From the NCBI GenBank assembly GCA_004298435.1, contig SCSF01000119.1, forward strand, positions 1 to 39,194: DNA of 39,194 nucleotides, written 5' to 3'. The DNA comes from Beijerinckiaceae bacterium. GTDB taxonomy: Bacteria; Pseudomonadota; Alphaproteobacteria; Rhizobiales; Beijerinckiaceae. A program made the position numbers and the translations under genes. The notes beneath the pieces are model-generated. The model had not been told where the DNA came from. It saw only the letters and a program-made list of their open reading frames with translations, and did no database searches. Positions 16,199 to 25,073 of this stretch are shown piece by piece. Every line of letters begins with the position of its first letter. Position 1 is the first letter of the stretch.

Positions 16199-16672
16199 TC
16201 AAGCGCCAATCTCGAAGATAGCGTCAACTTCGACCACACAATCGAGCGGCAGTTCTGCGACGCCGACTGTTGTGCGCGCATGCCGGCCGGCATCGCCCAG
16301 AACCTCAACCATGAAGTCGGACGCGCCATTCATCACTGCGGCGACCTGTGAAAATCCCGGCGCCGCACAGATGAACCCGCCAAGCCGCACGCAGCGGCGA
16401 ATAAGATCGAGGTCGCCAAGCGCTGCTTTGGCCTGGGCGAGAAGGTTAATTGCACAGAGTCTCGCAGCGGCGCGCCCGGCCTCCACAGAGACATTGCCGC
16501 CAACCTTGCCGAGATGCTCGGGCGCGAGCTTGCCGTCGCTGCCGAGCGCAAGCTGGCCGGAGACAATGAGAAGATTGCCGGAAATCACGCATGGCACATA
16601 ATTGGCCACGGGGGCCGCCGGACCGGGCAAGGTGACGTTCATGCTTTGCAGTCTCGCCTCGATCGCGCTCAT
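16199..16672 (-). CDS. RidA family protein (enamine/imine deaminase-like)
   Basis: Protein of the RidA/YjgF family, 157 residues, which is longer than the classical 130-residue RidA and matches the subgroup with an N-terminal extension (IEARLQSMNVTLPGPAAPVANYVP). RidA removes reactive 2-aminoacrylate-type imines. The Arg normally used to bind the substrate carboxylate falls in the C-terminal part, near HARTTVGVAELPLD. The start at 16672 has a GGAGGAG site 6 bases upstream. The glycerophosphodiesterase gene follows within about 10 bp. Confidence 0.88.
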   Translation of the reverse strand: MSAIEARLQSMNVTLPGPAAPVANYVPCVISGNLLIVSGQLALGSDGKLAPEHLGKVGGNVSVEAGRAAARLCAINLLAQAKAALGDLDLIRRCVRLGGFICAAPGFSQVAAVMNGASDFMVEVLGDAGRHARTTVGVAELPLDCVVEVDAIFEIGA

Positions 16673-16868
16673 TCTCATCTCCTCCATAAGTGAACCAGCC
16701 ATCTAATGTGACGAACTTTGCCGCGTTGCAAGGTCAGGCTCCGGCTGGATTTTGCCCGGGAGCCTGCCTGATTATGTTGCCAGCGAGACCGCCCCACCTT
16801 AATTTCGCCGTGCCCGCGGCTAAAGAGACGCGCAAATCCCTTCACCGCCCCCATGGGAGAATTGCACC

Positions 16869-17765
16869 TTGGTAAGCTGGATCAAAAACCGCTCCGCTTT
16901 TGCCTCTCCCGTACTGGCGGCGCTGGCAATCGCTGGTTTTTTCGTCGCTCCAGCTTTCGCTGCTGCCGCTCCGCCGCGTCTGCCCGGTCTCACGGATTCG
17001 AAATCCGCCATTGAATCCATTCCGCTCGCATCGCACCGCGCGGTCTACGATCTGACTTTACTGAAATCCACTGGCTCGAAGAGCCCGACCTTCGCGCGAG
17101 GGCGGATCGCGTTCGATTTCAGCGGCTCCTCTTGCGATGGCTATACGCAAACCTTCCGGCAATTGACCGAATTGCAGCCCGCCGAAGGCCCAATGAGGAT
17201 CTCGGACATGAGATCCACGACATTTGAGGACGCCGACGGCAAGAGCTTCGCCTTCAAAATGCAGACGCAGGTCAACAATGAACCTACGGATGAAGTCGAT
17301 GGACGCGCCGAGCGTGTTTCAAACAATACGGTTGCCGTTGCCCTCGCCAAGCCGAAACACGAAATGCTGAAAGTCGATCGGTCTGTCCTGTTCCCGACCG
17401 AGCACTTGAAATATATCCTCGCCGCCGCCGAGGCTGGACAGCATATTTTGCAAGAGAAGGTTTACGACGGATCGGAAACCGGCGAGAAGATTTTCCAGAC
17501 CACGACATTCATCGGCGCGCCGGCGACCAAACCTCCGGCGGAATCCGCCGTGCAGATTCCGTTGCTCAAGGATATGCGGCGCTGGCCGGTGACCATCAGC
17601 TATTTCGACATGGGCCGGAAGGACAAGCTTCCGAATTATGTTCTGTCGTTCGATCTTTATCAGAATGGCATTTCCCGCGCCTTGCGCCTCGACTACGGCG
17701 ATTTCGTTCTCGCGGGACGGATGACAAGCCTCAAGCTTTTGCCGACGCCCGCCTGCGCGAAGTAA
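16869..17765 (+). CDS. eipB: cell envelope integrity protein EipB (DUF1849)
   Basis: A 298-residue periplasmic protein of the EipB family, found across Hyphomicrobiales and needed in Brucella for envelope stability. It has a signal peptide (about 1-33, AALAIAGFFVAPAFA) and a body that matches the family: SHRAVYDLTL, GRIAFDFSGSSCDGY, and RRWPVTISYF. The two cysteines that form the family disulfide are C89 and C296. The start is a TTG with GGGAG nine bases upstream; no in-frame ATG gives a proper signal peptide. It is divergent from ridA. Confidence 0.85.
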   Translation: MVSWIKNRSAFASPVLAALAIAGFFVAPAFAAAAPPRLPGLTDSKSAIESIPLASHRAVYDLTLLKSTGSKSPTFARGRIAFDFSGSSCDGYTQTFRQLTELQPAEGPMRISDMRSTTFEDADGKSFAFKMQTQVNNEPTDEVDGRAERVSNNTVAVALAKPKHEMLKVDRSVLFPTEHLKYILAAAEAGQHILQEKVYDGSETGEKIFQTTTFIGAPATKPPAESAVQIPLLKDMRRWPVTISYFDMGRKDKLPNYVLSFDLYQNGISRALRLDYGDFVLAGRMTSLKLLPTPACAK

Positions 17766-17795
17766 GGGCGATCTTAAAGGAGCAGGCATCTCGGG

Positions 17796-17930
17796 GCTTC
17801 GTCATGCGCGGACTTGATCCGCGCATCCAGGCGCCGGTTCTGCCAACGGCGCATCCATCTTCGTTCCACGAGCTGCATTATTCCGATCAACGTTTCTGGA
17901 TGCGCGGATCAAGTCCGCGCATGACGAAGC
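17796..17930. repeat. REP-like element: perfect 35-bp inverted pair
   Basis: Arms 17796-17830 and 17896-17930 are exact reverse complements over 35 bp, 65 bp apart. Each arm holds its own small palindrome TGCGCGGA-CTTGA-TCCGCGCA. It lies in the 235-bp gap between the convergent eipB and dinB genes. Confidence 0.85.
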
Positions 17931-18000
17931 GTCAAAGCGCCAGCATGTTACCCACGTTCGCGCCAATCACGTTCGGGCCATCTGATGCGAACACACGGCG

Positions 18001-19281
18001 TCACCGCTTGCGCAGCGCAATCCCCTTGACAATCGATGTCTGCCCGTATTTCGCACGGATCGCATCGATGGCCGCATCCTGGGCTTTGTCACGGCGGATT
18101 CCGGTATCGACGAGATCGCCCTGATCGGCGTTATCGGCGGGACAAAGATCTGTCGCCGCAATGCCGATAAGACGGAAACGGCTTCCATCGATTTCGCTTT
18201 TCAGCAATGCGCGGGCCGGCGCAAAAAGCCGCCCCGGTAACTGCGTTGCAGGCAATCCGGAGCGTGAGCGGGCGCGCAATTTGAAATCCGATGTCTTCAA
18301 TTTGAGAGTGATGCTGCGGCCGGCGAGATCGGCGCGTTTCAGGCGAAGAGCAACTTTCTCGCAAAGACCATAAAGGATCGGAACGAGTTCTTCCTCCGCT
18401 GCGATATCGGACGCGAAGGTCGTTTCCGCGGAGATGCTTTTGACGGCGCGATCCGGTTCGACCTTGCGAAGATCGATACCTTGCGCCAACTGCCAGAGGC
18501 GGCGGCCTTCCGTACCATAAAGGCGGAACAGATCGGCTTCGCTGCGACGCTGCAAATCGTTCATTGTACGAAAGCCATCAGCCGCGAGTTTCGCTTCAGT
18601 GCTTCGGCCAATGCCGGAAATGAGACTGATGGGGCGGGGGCTCAGAAATGCCGTTGCTTCACTCTTGCCGATGATCGAGAAGCCGCGCGGCTTGTCGAGA
18701 TCCGAGGCGATTTTTGCCAGGAACTTGCAATAGCTGAGGCCGACGGAGACGGTGAGGCCGAGTTCATCTTCTATTCGTTTCGCGAATGTCGCGAGCACAA
18801 GCGCAGGGCTTGCATGGTGCAGCGTCTCCGTTCCGGAAAGGTCGAGAAAGGCCTCGTCGATCGAGACCGGTTCGACGAGGGGAGTCAATTCGCGCATGAG
18901 ATCGCGGATCTGCCGGCCAATGCGGCTGTATTTGGCCATGTCCGGTGGAATTACGACGGCTTTCGGGCAGGCGGCGAGCGCCTGAAACATCGGCATTGCG
19001 GAATGCACGCCGTAGCTGCGCGCAATGTAGCAACAGGTCGCCACGACGCCGCGCTTGCCGCCGCCGACGATCAGCGGCTTGTCACGCAGATGCGGCGCGT
19101 CGCGTTTCTCGATCGTGGCGTAGAACGCATCGCAGTCGATGTGCGCGATTGCGAGTTGATCGATTTCCTGATGACGCAGAATGCGTGGAGAGCCGCAGGA
19201 GGCGCAACGCTCGATTGCCTGCGGTTCCTTTAGGGAAACCGTGAGACAATCGCGGCAATAGGCCTTTGCGGCGCGCATCAT
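18001..19281 (-). CDS. dinB: DNA polymerase IV with an N-terminal zinc-ribbon-like extension
   Basis: Y-family translesion DNA polymerase. Catalytic carboxylates lie in HIDCDAFYATIEKRD and in SIDEAFLDLSG; the helix-hairpin-helix ISGIGRSTEAKL and a little-finger domain follow. The protein has about 426 residues. Unlike E. coli DinB, the polymerase core is preceded by about 45 residues carrying four cysteines as two CxxC pairs (C9/C12 and C26/C29), which look like a zinc ribbon. The start is ATG 19281 or 19278, both behind a GGAGG site; 19281 overlaps the DUF3572 stop by 4 bp, so the two genes are coupled. Confidence 0.92.
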   Translation of the reverse strand: MMRAAKAYCRDCLTVSLKEPQAIERCASCGSPRILRHQEIDQLAIAHIDCDAFYATIEKRDAPHLRDKPLIVGGGKRGVVATCCYIARSYGVHSAMPMFQALAACPKAVVIPPDMAKYSRIGRQIRDLMRELTPLVEPVSIDEAFLDLSGTETLHHASPALVLATFAKRIEDELGLTVSVGLSYCKFLAKIASDLDKPRGFSIIGKSEATAFLSPRPISLISGIGRSTEAKLAADGFRTMNDLQRRSEADLFRLYGTEGRRLWQLAQGIDLRKVEPDRAVKSISAETTFASDIAAEEELVPILYGLCEKVALRLKRADLAGRSITLKLKTSDFKLRARSRSGLPATQLPGRLFAPARALLKSEIDGSRFRLIGIAATDLCPADNADQGDLVDTGIRRDKAQDAAIDAIRAKYGQTSIVKGIALRKR

Positions 19282-19619
19282 TCCTCCAGTCGCGGCGACA
19301 GAACGGCGCACGCGCGCTGCACATCGGCGGGATCGCGCCCGGATTCGGTCGCGAAGGCGAGAAGCAGGCTTTCGTCGGAAGCCAAATAGTCGAGGATTGC
19401 GGCCAGAAACTCAGGTGATTGCGCTGCCGCGCGGAGATTTCCCGGATCGAGACCGCTCGATGCTGCAAAGCACCCAAATTTTTCGGGATCGCCGGCGAGA
19501 AACAGCAGTGCGCCTATGGCGAGTTCCTGAGCCGAATCAAGGCTCAGGGCGTGCCCTGAGCCGCGCGAATCAGGCCGCCTTGCTGTGGACAAATCCCCGT
19601 TGGACGGCCCTTTCTTCAA
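19278..19619 (-). CDS. DUF3572 family protein
   Basis: A 113-residue, mostly helical, acidic protein of an alphaproteobacterial family without known function. The recognisable part is SAQELAIGALLFLAGDPEKFGCF followed by two helical stretches ending in ADVQRACAVLSPRL. Its stop overlaps the start of dinB, and it is divergent from divK across about 105 bp. This position next to dinB and divK is common in the order, so it may belong to DNA-damage or cell-cycle control, but that is inference. Confidence 0.75.
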   Translation of the reverse strand: MKKGPSNGDLSTARRPDSRGSGHALSLDSAQELAIGALLFLAGDPEKFGCFAASSGLDPGNLRAAAQSPEFLAAILDYLASDESLLLAFATESGRDPADVQRACAVLSPRLEE

Positions 19620-19725
19620 CCGGATTTCCCTTTCGTAAATTTCTCTCTGCTACCGCTTACGGCTATTGTCGGACTGGCCGGCAGCGGATGGTCCGCCGCC
19701 TCATGGGCGGAACAGGTTTTTGATT

Positions 19726-20097
19726 ATGCAAAGAAGCGTTTTGATCGTCGAGGACAATGAGCTGAATATGAAGCTCTTCAATGATCTGCTCGAAGCGCAT
19801 GGCTACCTGACCGTGCAGACGCGCAGCGGCGTCGAGGCTGTCGAATTGGCCCGCACACATCGTCCGGACCTGATCCTGATGGATATTCAACTGCCGGAAG
19901 TCTCCGGTCTGCAAGTGACGCAATGGATCAAGGACGATGAAGACCTGCGCCACATTCCTGTGATCGCCATTACCGCCTTCGCGATGAAAGGTGACGAGGA
20001 AAAAATCAGGCAAGGCGGTTGCGAAGCCTATCTCTCCAAGCCGATTTCCGTCGTCAAATTTCTCGAGACAGTCCGCAATTACATCGCCGATCCCTGA
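19726..20097 (+). CDS. divK: single-domain response regulator DivK
   Basis: A 123-residue receiver-only protein that controls polarity and CtrA activity in alphaproteobacteria through DivJ/PleC/DivL. It shows the acidic pocket [11 protein letters not shown], the phosphoacceptor D53 in [11 protein letters not shown], and the conserved Lys in LSKPISV. The start ATG 19726 matches the family; the extra upstream codons do not. pleD follows 34 bp later in the same direction, the usual divK-pleD operon. Confidence 0.95.
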   Translation: MQRSVLIVEDNELNMKLFNDLLEAHGYLTVQTRSGVEAVELARTHRPDLILMDIQLPEVSGLQVTQWIKDDEDLRHIPVIAITAFAMKGDEEKIRQGGCEAYLSKPISVVKFLETVRNYIADP

Positions 20098-20131
20098 TGT
20101 GGCCGACGAAGCGTTTTGAGGAAAGGTAGCC

Positions 20132-21502
20132 ATGAGTGCCAGGATTCTAGTTGTCGATGACGTTGTTCCCAACCTGAAGTTGCTCGAAGCGCGGCTGACG
20201 GCGGAATATTTCGACGTGACGACGGCGACGAATGGCCCTGAAGCGCTTGCGGCCTGCGGCCGCGAGGAATGCGACATCATTCTTCTCGATGTTATGATGC
20301 CTGGCATGGACGGCTTCGAAACATGCCGCCGGCTGAAGCGCGATCCGCTCACCGCGCATATTCCTGTCGTCATGGTGACAGCGCTCGATCAGCCGGCGGA
20401 TCGCCTGAAAGGACTGGAAGCGGGCGCTGACGATTTTCTCACCAAGCCTATCGATGAAATGACACTGATCGCCCGCGTGCGCTCGCTCGCGCGGCTCAAA
20501 CTCGTCCTCGATGAGCTGCGCTCGCGGGCCGCTACCGCGGTCAGCCTAGGGATGCCCGATCCGCTCGCCCATGCCCTTGCGCAGGATTGCCACGGCGGCC
20601 GCATTCTTCTCGTCGATGACCGTATTTCTTCAGCGGATCAGATTACTGTTGCGATGCGCGGCAAAGCGACCGTCGATGTCGAAAGGGATCCGCAGGAAGC
20701 GCTCGTCAAGGGCATCGCCGGTGATTACGATCTCTTCATCGTCAGCCTCGGCCTCAACGACTTTGATGCGCTGCGGCTTTGCAGCCAGATCCGCTCTCTC
20801 GAACGCACGCGGCAATTGCCTATTCTCTGCATCGCCGAGATGGAGGACAGGCCGCGCGTGCTGCGTGCGCTCGATCTCGGCGTCAACGACTTTCTGCTGC
20901 GCCCGATGGACGCCAACGAACTGCGCGCGCGGGTGCGCACCCAGATACGCCGTAAGCGCTATGCCGATGCTTTGCGTGAAAACGTGCAGGCCTCGATCGA
21001 GCTCGCCGTCGTCGATCCGCTGACCGGCGTTCACAACCGCCGTTACTTCGAATCCCACCTCTCCGCGCTGGTTTCCGAAGCGGCGGACCGTGGCCGCCCG
21101 CTGGCGCTGATGATCCTCGACATCGATCATTTCAAAGGCGTCAACGACACACATGGGCATGGCGCCGGCGACGTCGTTTTGAAAAACTTTGCCGAGCGGA
21201 TCAGGAAGGTCATCCGCACCTCGGATCTGGTCTGCCGCCTTGGCGGCGAGGAATTCGTGGTGGTCATGCCTGACACGCCGATGGAGATTGCCACGAAGGT
21301 CGCGGAACGGGTGCGGGGCGAAATCGAAAGAAACCGCTTTCCGATCACCGACGACGGCCGCGCCATCGATGTCACGGTTTCGATTGGGCTCGCTGAACGC
21401 GGCCGCGAGGCCGAGCCGGATAGTCTTTTCCGGCGCGCCGACCGGGCGCTTTACAGATCCAAAACGGGCGGGCGCAACCGGGTTTCTGCTGATGCGGCCT
21501 GA
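20132..21502 (+). CDS. pleD: response regulator / diguanylate cyclase PleD
   Basis: Makes cyclic di-GMP and drives the motile-to-sessile transition. It has 456 residues in REC-REC'-GGDEF order. The first receiver carries the phosphoacceptor D53 (LLDVMMPGMDG) and Lys in FLTKPID. The second receiver is degenerate, as in Caulobacter PleD. The cyclase signature is GGEEF (371-375), preceded by the inhibitory RxxD site RTSD (362-365). An AGGAAAGG stretch precedes the ATG. It is co-transcribed with divK. Confidence 0.95.
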   Translation: MSARILVVDDVVPNLKLLEARLTAEYFDVTTATNGPEALAACGREECDIILLDVMMPGMDGFETCRRLKRDPLTAHIPVVMVTALDQPADRLKGLEAGADDFLTKPIDEMTLIARVRSLARLKLVLDELRSRAATAVSLGMPDPLAHALAQDCHGGRILLVDDRISSADQITVAMRGKATVDVERDPQEALVKGIAGDYDLFIVSLGLNDFDALRLCSQIRSLERTRQLPILCIAEMEDRPRVLRALDLGVNDFLLRPMDANELRARVRTQIRRKRYADALRENVQASIELAVVDPLTGVHNRRYFESHLSALVSEAADRGRPLALMILDIDHFKGVNDTHGHGAGDVVLKNFAERIRKVIRTSDLVCRLGGEEFVVVMPDTPMEIATKVAERVRGEIERNRFPITDDGRAIDVTVSIGLAERGREAEPDSLFRRADRALYRSKTGGRNRVSADAA

Positions 21503-21894
21503 GTTTGCCGCAGTGCAAGGGCATTAACTCTGGCAATTCAGATAAGTGTGACAGTGACGATTTCCACAGCAATAAGCTGTTTGCTTTTTCGCGGGGGCGC
21601 GCTAACCTCGGCAGTGGCTAGGGGCTGGATGGCCGGTGCGGTTGGCGTAATGCGGGGTTTGAGCCAGCCGGGGATACCAATTCCGGCGTGGAGCAGGCGG
21701 CTCCATTGATGATTTGAAATTTTTCCTAGATTGGTTCCGGCGGCAGGGCCATCGGAGAAGGCTGGCGTGGGGCGCGATATTAATGCGCTCTCAGGCCGAA
21801 GCCGAATCGGGCTGAACATTGGGCTCGATTGTTGACGATTTGCTATACCCTGCGGAGTGCTCAGGTCCGCCGCATCTCCTGGGTCCGTAGGGTC

Positions 21895-21950
21895 GGCCGG
21901 CGCGCAAATGGTTAGGAGTGGCCTCCTCGAGACACCATTTGCCGCCGGCC
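21895..21950. repeat. long nested inverted repeat
   Basis: Outer arms GGCCGGCGCGCAAATGGT (21895-21912) and ACCATTTGCCGCCGGCC (21934-21950) pair throughout except for one extra base. Inside them AGGAG (21914-21918) pairs with CTCCT (21923-21927). The whole can fold on either strand. Confidence 0.6.
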
Positions 21951-22006
21951 ACCTTGTCCCAAGCTGGCCGTTTTCCATTTTTTGTTGCTGATTTTCGCGG
22001 TTTCGA

Positions 22007-22035
22007 GCGAAACCGCTTTCGCTTCGCTTGAAAAG
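22007..22035 (+). repeat. dispersed intergenic repeat, diverged copy
   Basis: The segment GCGAAACCGCTTTCGCTTCG and the following CTTGAAAAG resemble the copy at 13636-13665 with several changes. Confidence 0.4.
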
Positions 22036-22056
22036 ACACGTTAAAACAAACGAATA

Positions 22057-22098
22057 GAGCCGTTTTCGATTCTGAATCCTCAGAACGGAAAACGGCTC
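22057..22098. repeat. 42-nt hairpin
   Basis: GAGCCGTTTTC (22057-22067) pairs with GAAAACGGCTC (22088-22098). Inside, TTCTGA pairs with TCAGAA around a 4-base loop, with a 2-base internal mismatch between the two stems. It lies about 90 bp beyond the rpmG stop and could serve as a terminator without a strong U tract, or be part of a structured RNA. Confidence 0.55.
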
Positions 22099-22186
22099 CA
22101 GATATCAAGCAGTTTTGCAGAACGGCTCTCACCCGGAGAGCAGCGACCGGACCATTGTGGGTTCCGGTCGAATCAGAACTGCCCCG

Positions 22187-22354
22187 TTACTTGATCTTTG
22201 TTTCCTTGAACTCGACGTGCTTGCGCGCGACGGGGTCGTATTTTTTGAACGACAGTTTCTCTGTCTTCGTGCGGGCGTTCTTCTTCGTCACATAGAAATA
22301 GCCCGTGTCGGCGGAGGACAGGAGCTTGATTTTGATCATAGCGGCCTTGGCCAT
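22187..22354 (-). CDS. rpmG: 50S ribosomal protein L33
   Basis: A 55-residue ribosomal protein: [18 protein letters not shown], then [20 protein letters not shown] and [17 protein letters not shown]. It has no cysteines, so it is the zinc-free form. The ATG at 22354 has an AGGA site 8-9 bases upstream. It sits downstream of the MFS gene on the same strand, 177 bp away, and convergent with pleD. Confidence 0.96.
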   Translation of the reverse strand: MAKAAMIKIKLLSSADTGYFYVTKKNARTKTEKLSFKKYDPVARKHVEFKETKIK

Positions 22355-22531
22355 TGTCTTTATCCTTTAGGGTCGTAAAGGCTTGGTGGCCGATGCGACT
22401 TGAAGACATCGCGAAACCGATGTCCCGATGAGAGACTCCAGCACCCTCCCGACAGGGCTTATGCACGAGAGCGGCGGGGAAATGTCCGCGCACCATAAGG
22501 GTCGCGGTTTGCTTGTCAAGGATCTGGCGCG

Positions 22532-23719
22532 TCAGGAGGGCCTTACCACAATCCGCCAGGACACAACGCCGGCATAGACCGCCAGCATTCCGGCAATGGC
22601 GATGAAGAGGCCGGCGGGAGTCATATCGAGCCAAATCCCTAAAAATGCGGGTCCGATCAGCATTCCGGCCGAATAGAACATGACATAGGTGGCATTGGCG
22701 GCAGCAAGCTCGACGCCCCTGTAGCGCGCGCCCAGATGCGCCAGCCCCACTGCATAGAGGCTGCCGACCGCGCCGCCCCAGACGACGAGCAGGATCGCAA
22801 AGGCTGCAAAGTGCAGCCTTTCTGCAACGGGGAGGAGAAGCGCTCCCACTACTCCGACTGCGGCAATCGCCTGCAACAGCCGGCGCCGGTCGAGACGATC
22901 CGAGAGCATGCCGATGGGTATCGGGAAGATCACGTTTCCCAGCGCGAAGAGGCTCACCAGTATGGCCCCGGTTTCGGCATCCATGCCGCTGCGCAGGGCG
23001 AAGACCGGCAGAAGCCCCATCGCAGCAGTCTCGATCGCCCCGTAGACCAGCGCGGCGAGAGTCGCGACCGGAGCCGCCACCAGAAAACTGATGGGCGAGC
23101 TTTGCGGATGCCGTTCGAGGACGGGCGCCTGGCCGCCGACCAGCGCAACCGGCACGCCAGCGACGAGAAAGAGGACAATCGCCGCAATGAACGGCAGTGC
23201 GCCCGCTGTTCCTGTCAGCGCCAGAATCGCAGGACCTATTGCGAATCCGGCAGCGAGGCTCGTCGTATAAATACCAAGTATGATTCCCCGCCGTTTGGGC
23301 GGCGCGACAATATTGATCCAGAATTCGCTCAGCACGAAAAGGATGGTGAGCGATATGCCAAAAACGCCGCGAACAACGAGCCAGGCCCAATAGCTTTCAT
23401 AGAGCATGAAAGCCGAAAGGCTGGCGATGGCGATGGCGAGCGCGAGAAAGAGCAGATTCTGCACGCCAAGCCGGCGCGCGAAATCCGGGATAAAGACGGC
23501 GACGATGAGCGTCGCGATGCCGCCGGCTGCCGGATTGAGTCCGATGGCGCGCGCCGAATAACCGTCCTGCGCAAGGCGCACTGCCAGCAGCGCCATCGTC
23601 AGCGACAGGCCGACGCCAACGAGCGATACGGTCGAGATCGCGGCGGCGAGCGCCACTCCCGGATGGGCCTGCCCGGCTACCGCTTCGCTTATGTCCTGTT
23701 TTGAAATTCGAGAGTCCAT
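22532..23719 (-). CDS. MFS transporter
   Basis: A 395-residue major facilitator with about 12 membrane segments. Typical loop motifs are present: DFARRLGVQNLL after helix 2 and GMLSDRLDRRRLL in the matching C-terminal position. It resembles the YcaD-like branch. Substrate unknown. ATG 23719 is preferred over a TTG at 23740. Its position between rpmG and the NUDIX gene is conserved in related genomes as far as I recall. Confidence 0.85.
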   Translation of the reverse strand: MDSRISKQDISEAVAGQAHPGVALAAAISTVSLVGVGLSLTMALLAVRLAQDGYSARAIGLNPAAGGIATLIVAVFIPDFARRLGVQNLLFLALAIAIASLSAFMLYESYWAWLVVRGVFGISLTILFVLSEFWINIVAPPKRRGIILGIYTTSLAAGFAIGPAILALTGTAGALPFIAAIVLFLVAGVPVALVGGQAPVLERHPQSSPISFLVAAPVATLAALVYGAIETAAMGLLPVFALRSGMDAETGAILVSLFALGNVIFPIPIGMLSDRLDRRRLLQAIAAVGVVGALLLPVAERLHFAAFAILLVVWGGAVGSLYAVGLAHLGARYRGVELAAANATYVMFYSAGMLIGPAFLGIWLDMTPAGLFIAIAGMLAVYAGVVSWRIVVRPS

Positions 23720-23840
23720 TTGTATTTCGCAAAAAGCCAAGGGGGTCGCAAAGCCGTGGGTCTGTTTGCGATCAAACGATGTCGATTTTGTCGATGCGCG
23801 GGTCAGCTAAAGAGATAGGGTCTCGGTTCTGAATCTGTCA

Positions 23841-23871
23841 GAACCAGAAGCCGCTTCGCTTGAAAAACGCT
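23841..23871 (+). repeat. dispersed intergenic repeat, copy 3
   Basis: GAACCAGAAGCCGCTTCGCT followed by TGAAAAACGCT is nearly identical to the copy at 13636-13665, with one substitution and one added A. It ends just before the stop codon of the NUDIX gene. Confidence 0.7.
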
Positions 23872-23872
23872 T

Positions 23873-24625
23873 CTAAAGCTTTTCGCAGATCCAGCGCTGG
23901 CTTCTCATATAGAAAAATGGCACCGGCATATTCCCGGCAAAATCAGCGGCGATTCGTATTTCGAGATCGGCCAGGATCATGTCCGTTATGCTGATAATAT
24001 CGCGCTGCCGGGCTTCCGCCAAAGTGAGCCATGCGAGTTCGACGAGTTCCGCTTCCGGCGCGACGCAGCCTTCGATGCGATGCGCGATTTCGCTGACGTC
24101 GAGCAAAAAGAAACTTGTATCGTAACGGCGCGCGAGCCACGTCGGCGTCACTGCGCGGGCGATGAAATGCAGCGGCGTCAGGTTTGGCGCGAAACCGTAC
24201 GCGGCGAAATCCCGCCAGCCAGCGGGAACCTGCGTCGTGGAGGCCGTTTGCAGCTTCATGCCAAGGAGAAGGCCGGTTTCCTCGAAGGTTTCACGAATCG
24301 CGGTAAGCGCGAAAGCTTCTGGAGTCGGACCACGAAGAGGGCGCCGCAACAGGAGCCGCTTGCGGGAACTTTCGTGCAATGCGCCTGCCGCCGGCATGCT
24401 CAGATCGTCGGTTTCAAGGCCGCCGCCGGGGAATACATATTTGCCTGGCAGAAACGCGAGCGCATCATTGCGCCGCCCGAGCAGAACCTTCGGTTCACTG
24501 CCCCTGCGGTCCAGAAGCACCATGGAAGCTGCCGGGCGGAGCTTTACGGCTTTGCTCGCCTTCGCCACGGGCTCCGAAGTCACAATAATTTCCGATTCAG
24601 GACGCGCTTCGCGCCTCTCGGCCAT
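23873..24625 (-). CDS. NUDIX hydrolase
   Basis: A 250-residue hydrolase of nucleoside-diphosphate-linked compounds. The Nudix box is seen as E-x7-RETFEETG, which keeps the catalytic REXXEEXG core; the leading Gly of the box is not in the standard place and an Arg-rich insert (RKRLLLRRPLRG) precedes it. The N-terminal VLLDRRGSEPKVLLGRRND and FPGGGLE belong to the same fold. The substrate is not predictable. ATG 24625 is used; TTG 24631 is also possible. The gene overlaps the end of the DUF983 gene by about 29 bp, which points to a common transcript. Confidence 0.85.
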   Translation of the reverse strand: MAERREARPESEIIVTSEPVAKASKAVKLRPAASMVLLDRRGSEPKVLLGRRNDALAFLPGKYVFPGGGLETDDLSMPAAGALHESSRKRLLLRRPLRGPTPEAFALTAIRETFEETGLLLGMKLQTASTTQVPAGWRDFAAYGFAPNLTPLHFIARAVTPTWLARRYDTSFFLLDVSEIAHRIEGCVAPEAELVELAWLTLAEARQRDIISITDMILADLEIRIAADFAGNMPVPFFYMRSQRWICEKL

Positions 24626-25073
24626 TTCCAAGCGGGGCTTGTGTCACTGCGCTGGCGGTTTCGAACCCGTGCATGCGCAATGCCCATTGAAGGGCAATCA
24701 AGGCGCCCTTGAACATCGGCAGCAGCAGTAGGCAAAGAGCGAGTGTAAGGGGAGGCCAGATCAGCATGTGATAGATGAGCGGAAGATTCGGCTCGAAGGT
24801 ATCGAGAGTCAGAATGCCGGTGCCGACGATATGGCAGACGATGACAATCGTGACATAGGGCGGCGCATCGTCGGCGCGATGATGAAAAAATTCCTCGCCG
24901 CAGGACGGGCAGCGGTCGTTTACTTTCAGATAGCGATAGAAAATTTTGCCTTTGGCGCAATTCGGGCATTTTCCGGCAAGACCAAGTTTGATCGACTTCC
25001 AAACGCTACGGTCGCGCTTGGCGGGGACCGGCTCGCAAGTGAGCGCTGCTGTGGATACCATATCAATCGGCAT
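24597..25073 (-). CDS. DUF983 family zinc-ribbon membrane protein
   Basis: A protein of about 158 residues with the family layout: a short cytosolic part with a zinc ribbon made of two CxxC knuckles (GKCPNCAKG and RCPSCGEEF), then two membrane helices (YVTIVIVCHIVGTGILTL and LIWPPLTLALCLLLLPMFKG). Function unknown. The start is uncertain: ATG 25073 or 25061, neither with a good ribosome-binding site, and the frame stays open to 25190. It lies between rnr and the NUDIX gene on the same strand. Confidence 0.82.
   Translation of the reverse strand: MPIDMVSTAALTCEPVPAKRDRSVWKSIKLGLAGKCPNCAKGKIFYRYLKVNDRCPSCGEEFFHHRADDAPPYVTIVIVCHIVGTGILTLDTFEPNLPLIYHMLIWPPLTLALCLLLLPMFKGALIALQWALRMHGFETASAVTQAPLGNGREARSAS

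Larger units (their letters stand above)
21503..22186. other. 684-bp intergenic region with large stem-loops, no gene recognised
   Basis: Open frames here are short or lack any protein-like pattern and ribosome-binding site. The region contains two strong stem-loops (21895-21950 and 22057-22098) and one weak copy of the dispersed repeat (22007-22035). It lies between the convergent pleD and rpmG genes, so promoters are not needed; a non-coding RNA or a decayed mobile element is possible. Confidence 0.5.

Noticed and set aside
22141-22180. A tRNA-like T-arm sequence (GGTTCCGGTCGAATC)
   Set aside because: No acceptor, D-arm or anticodon arm can be matched around it; it is only a chance resemblance.
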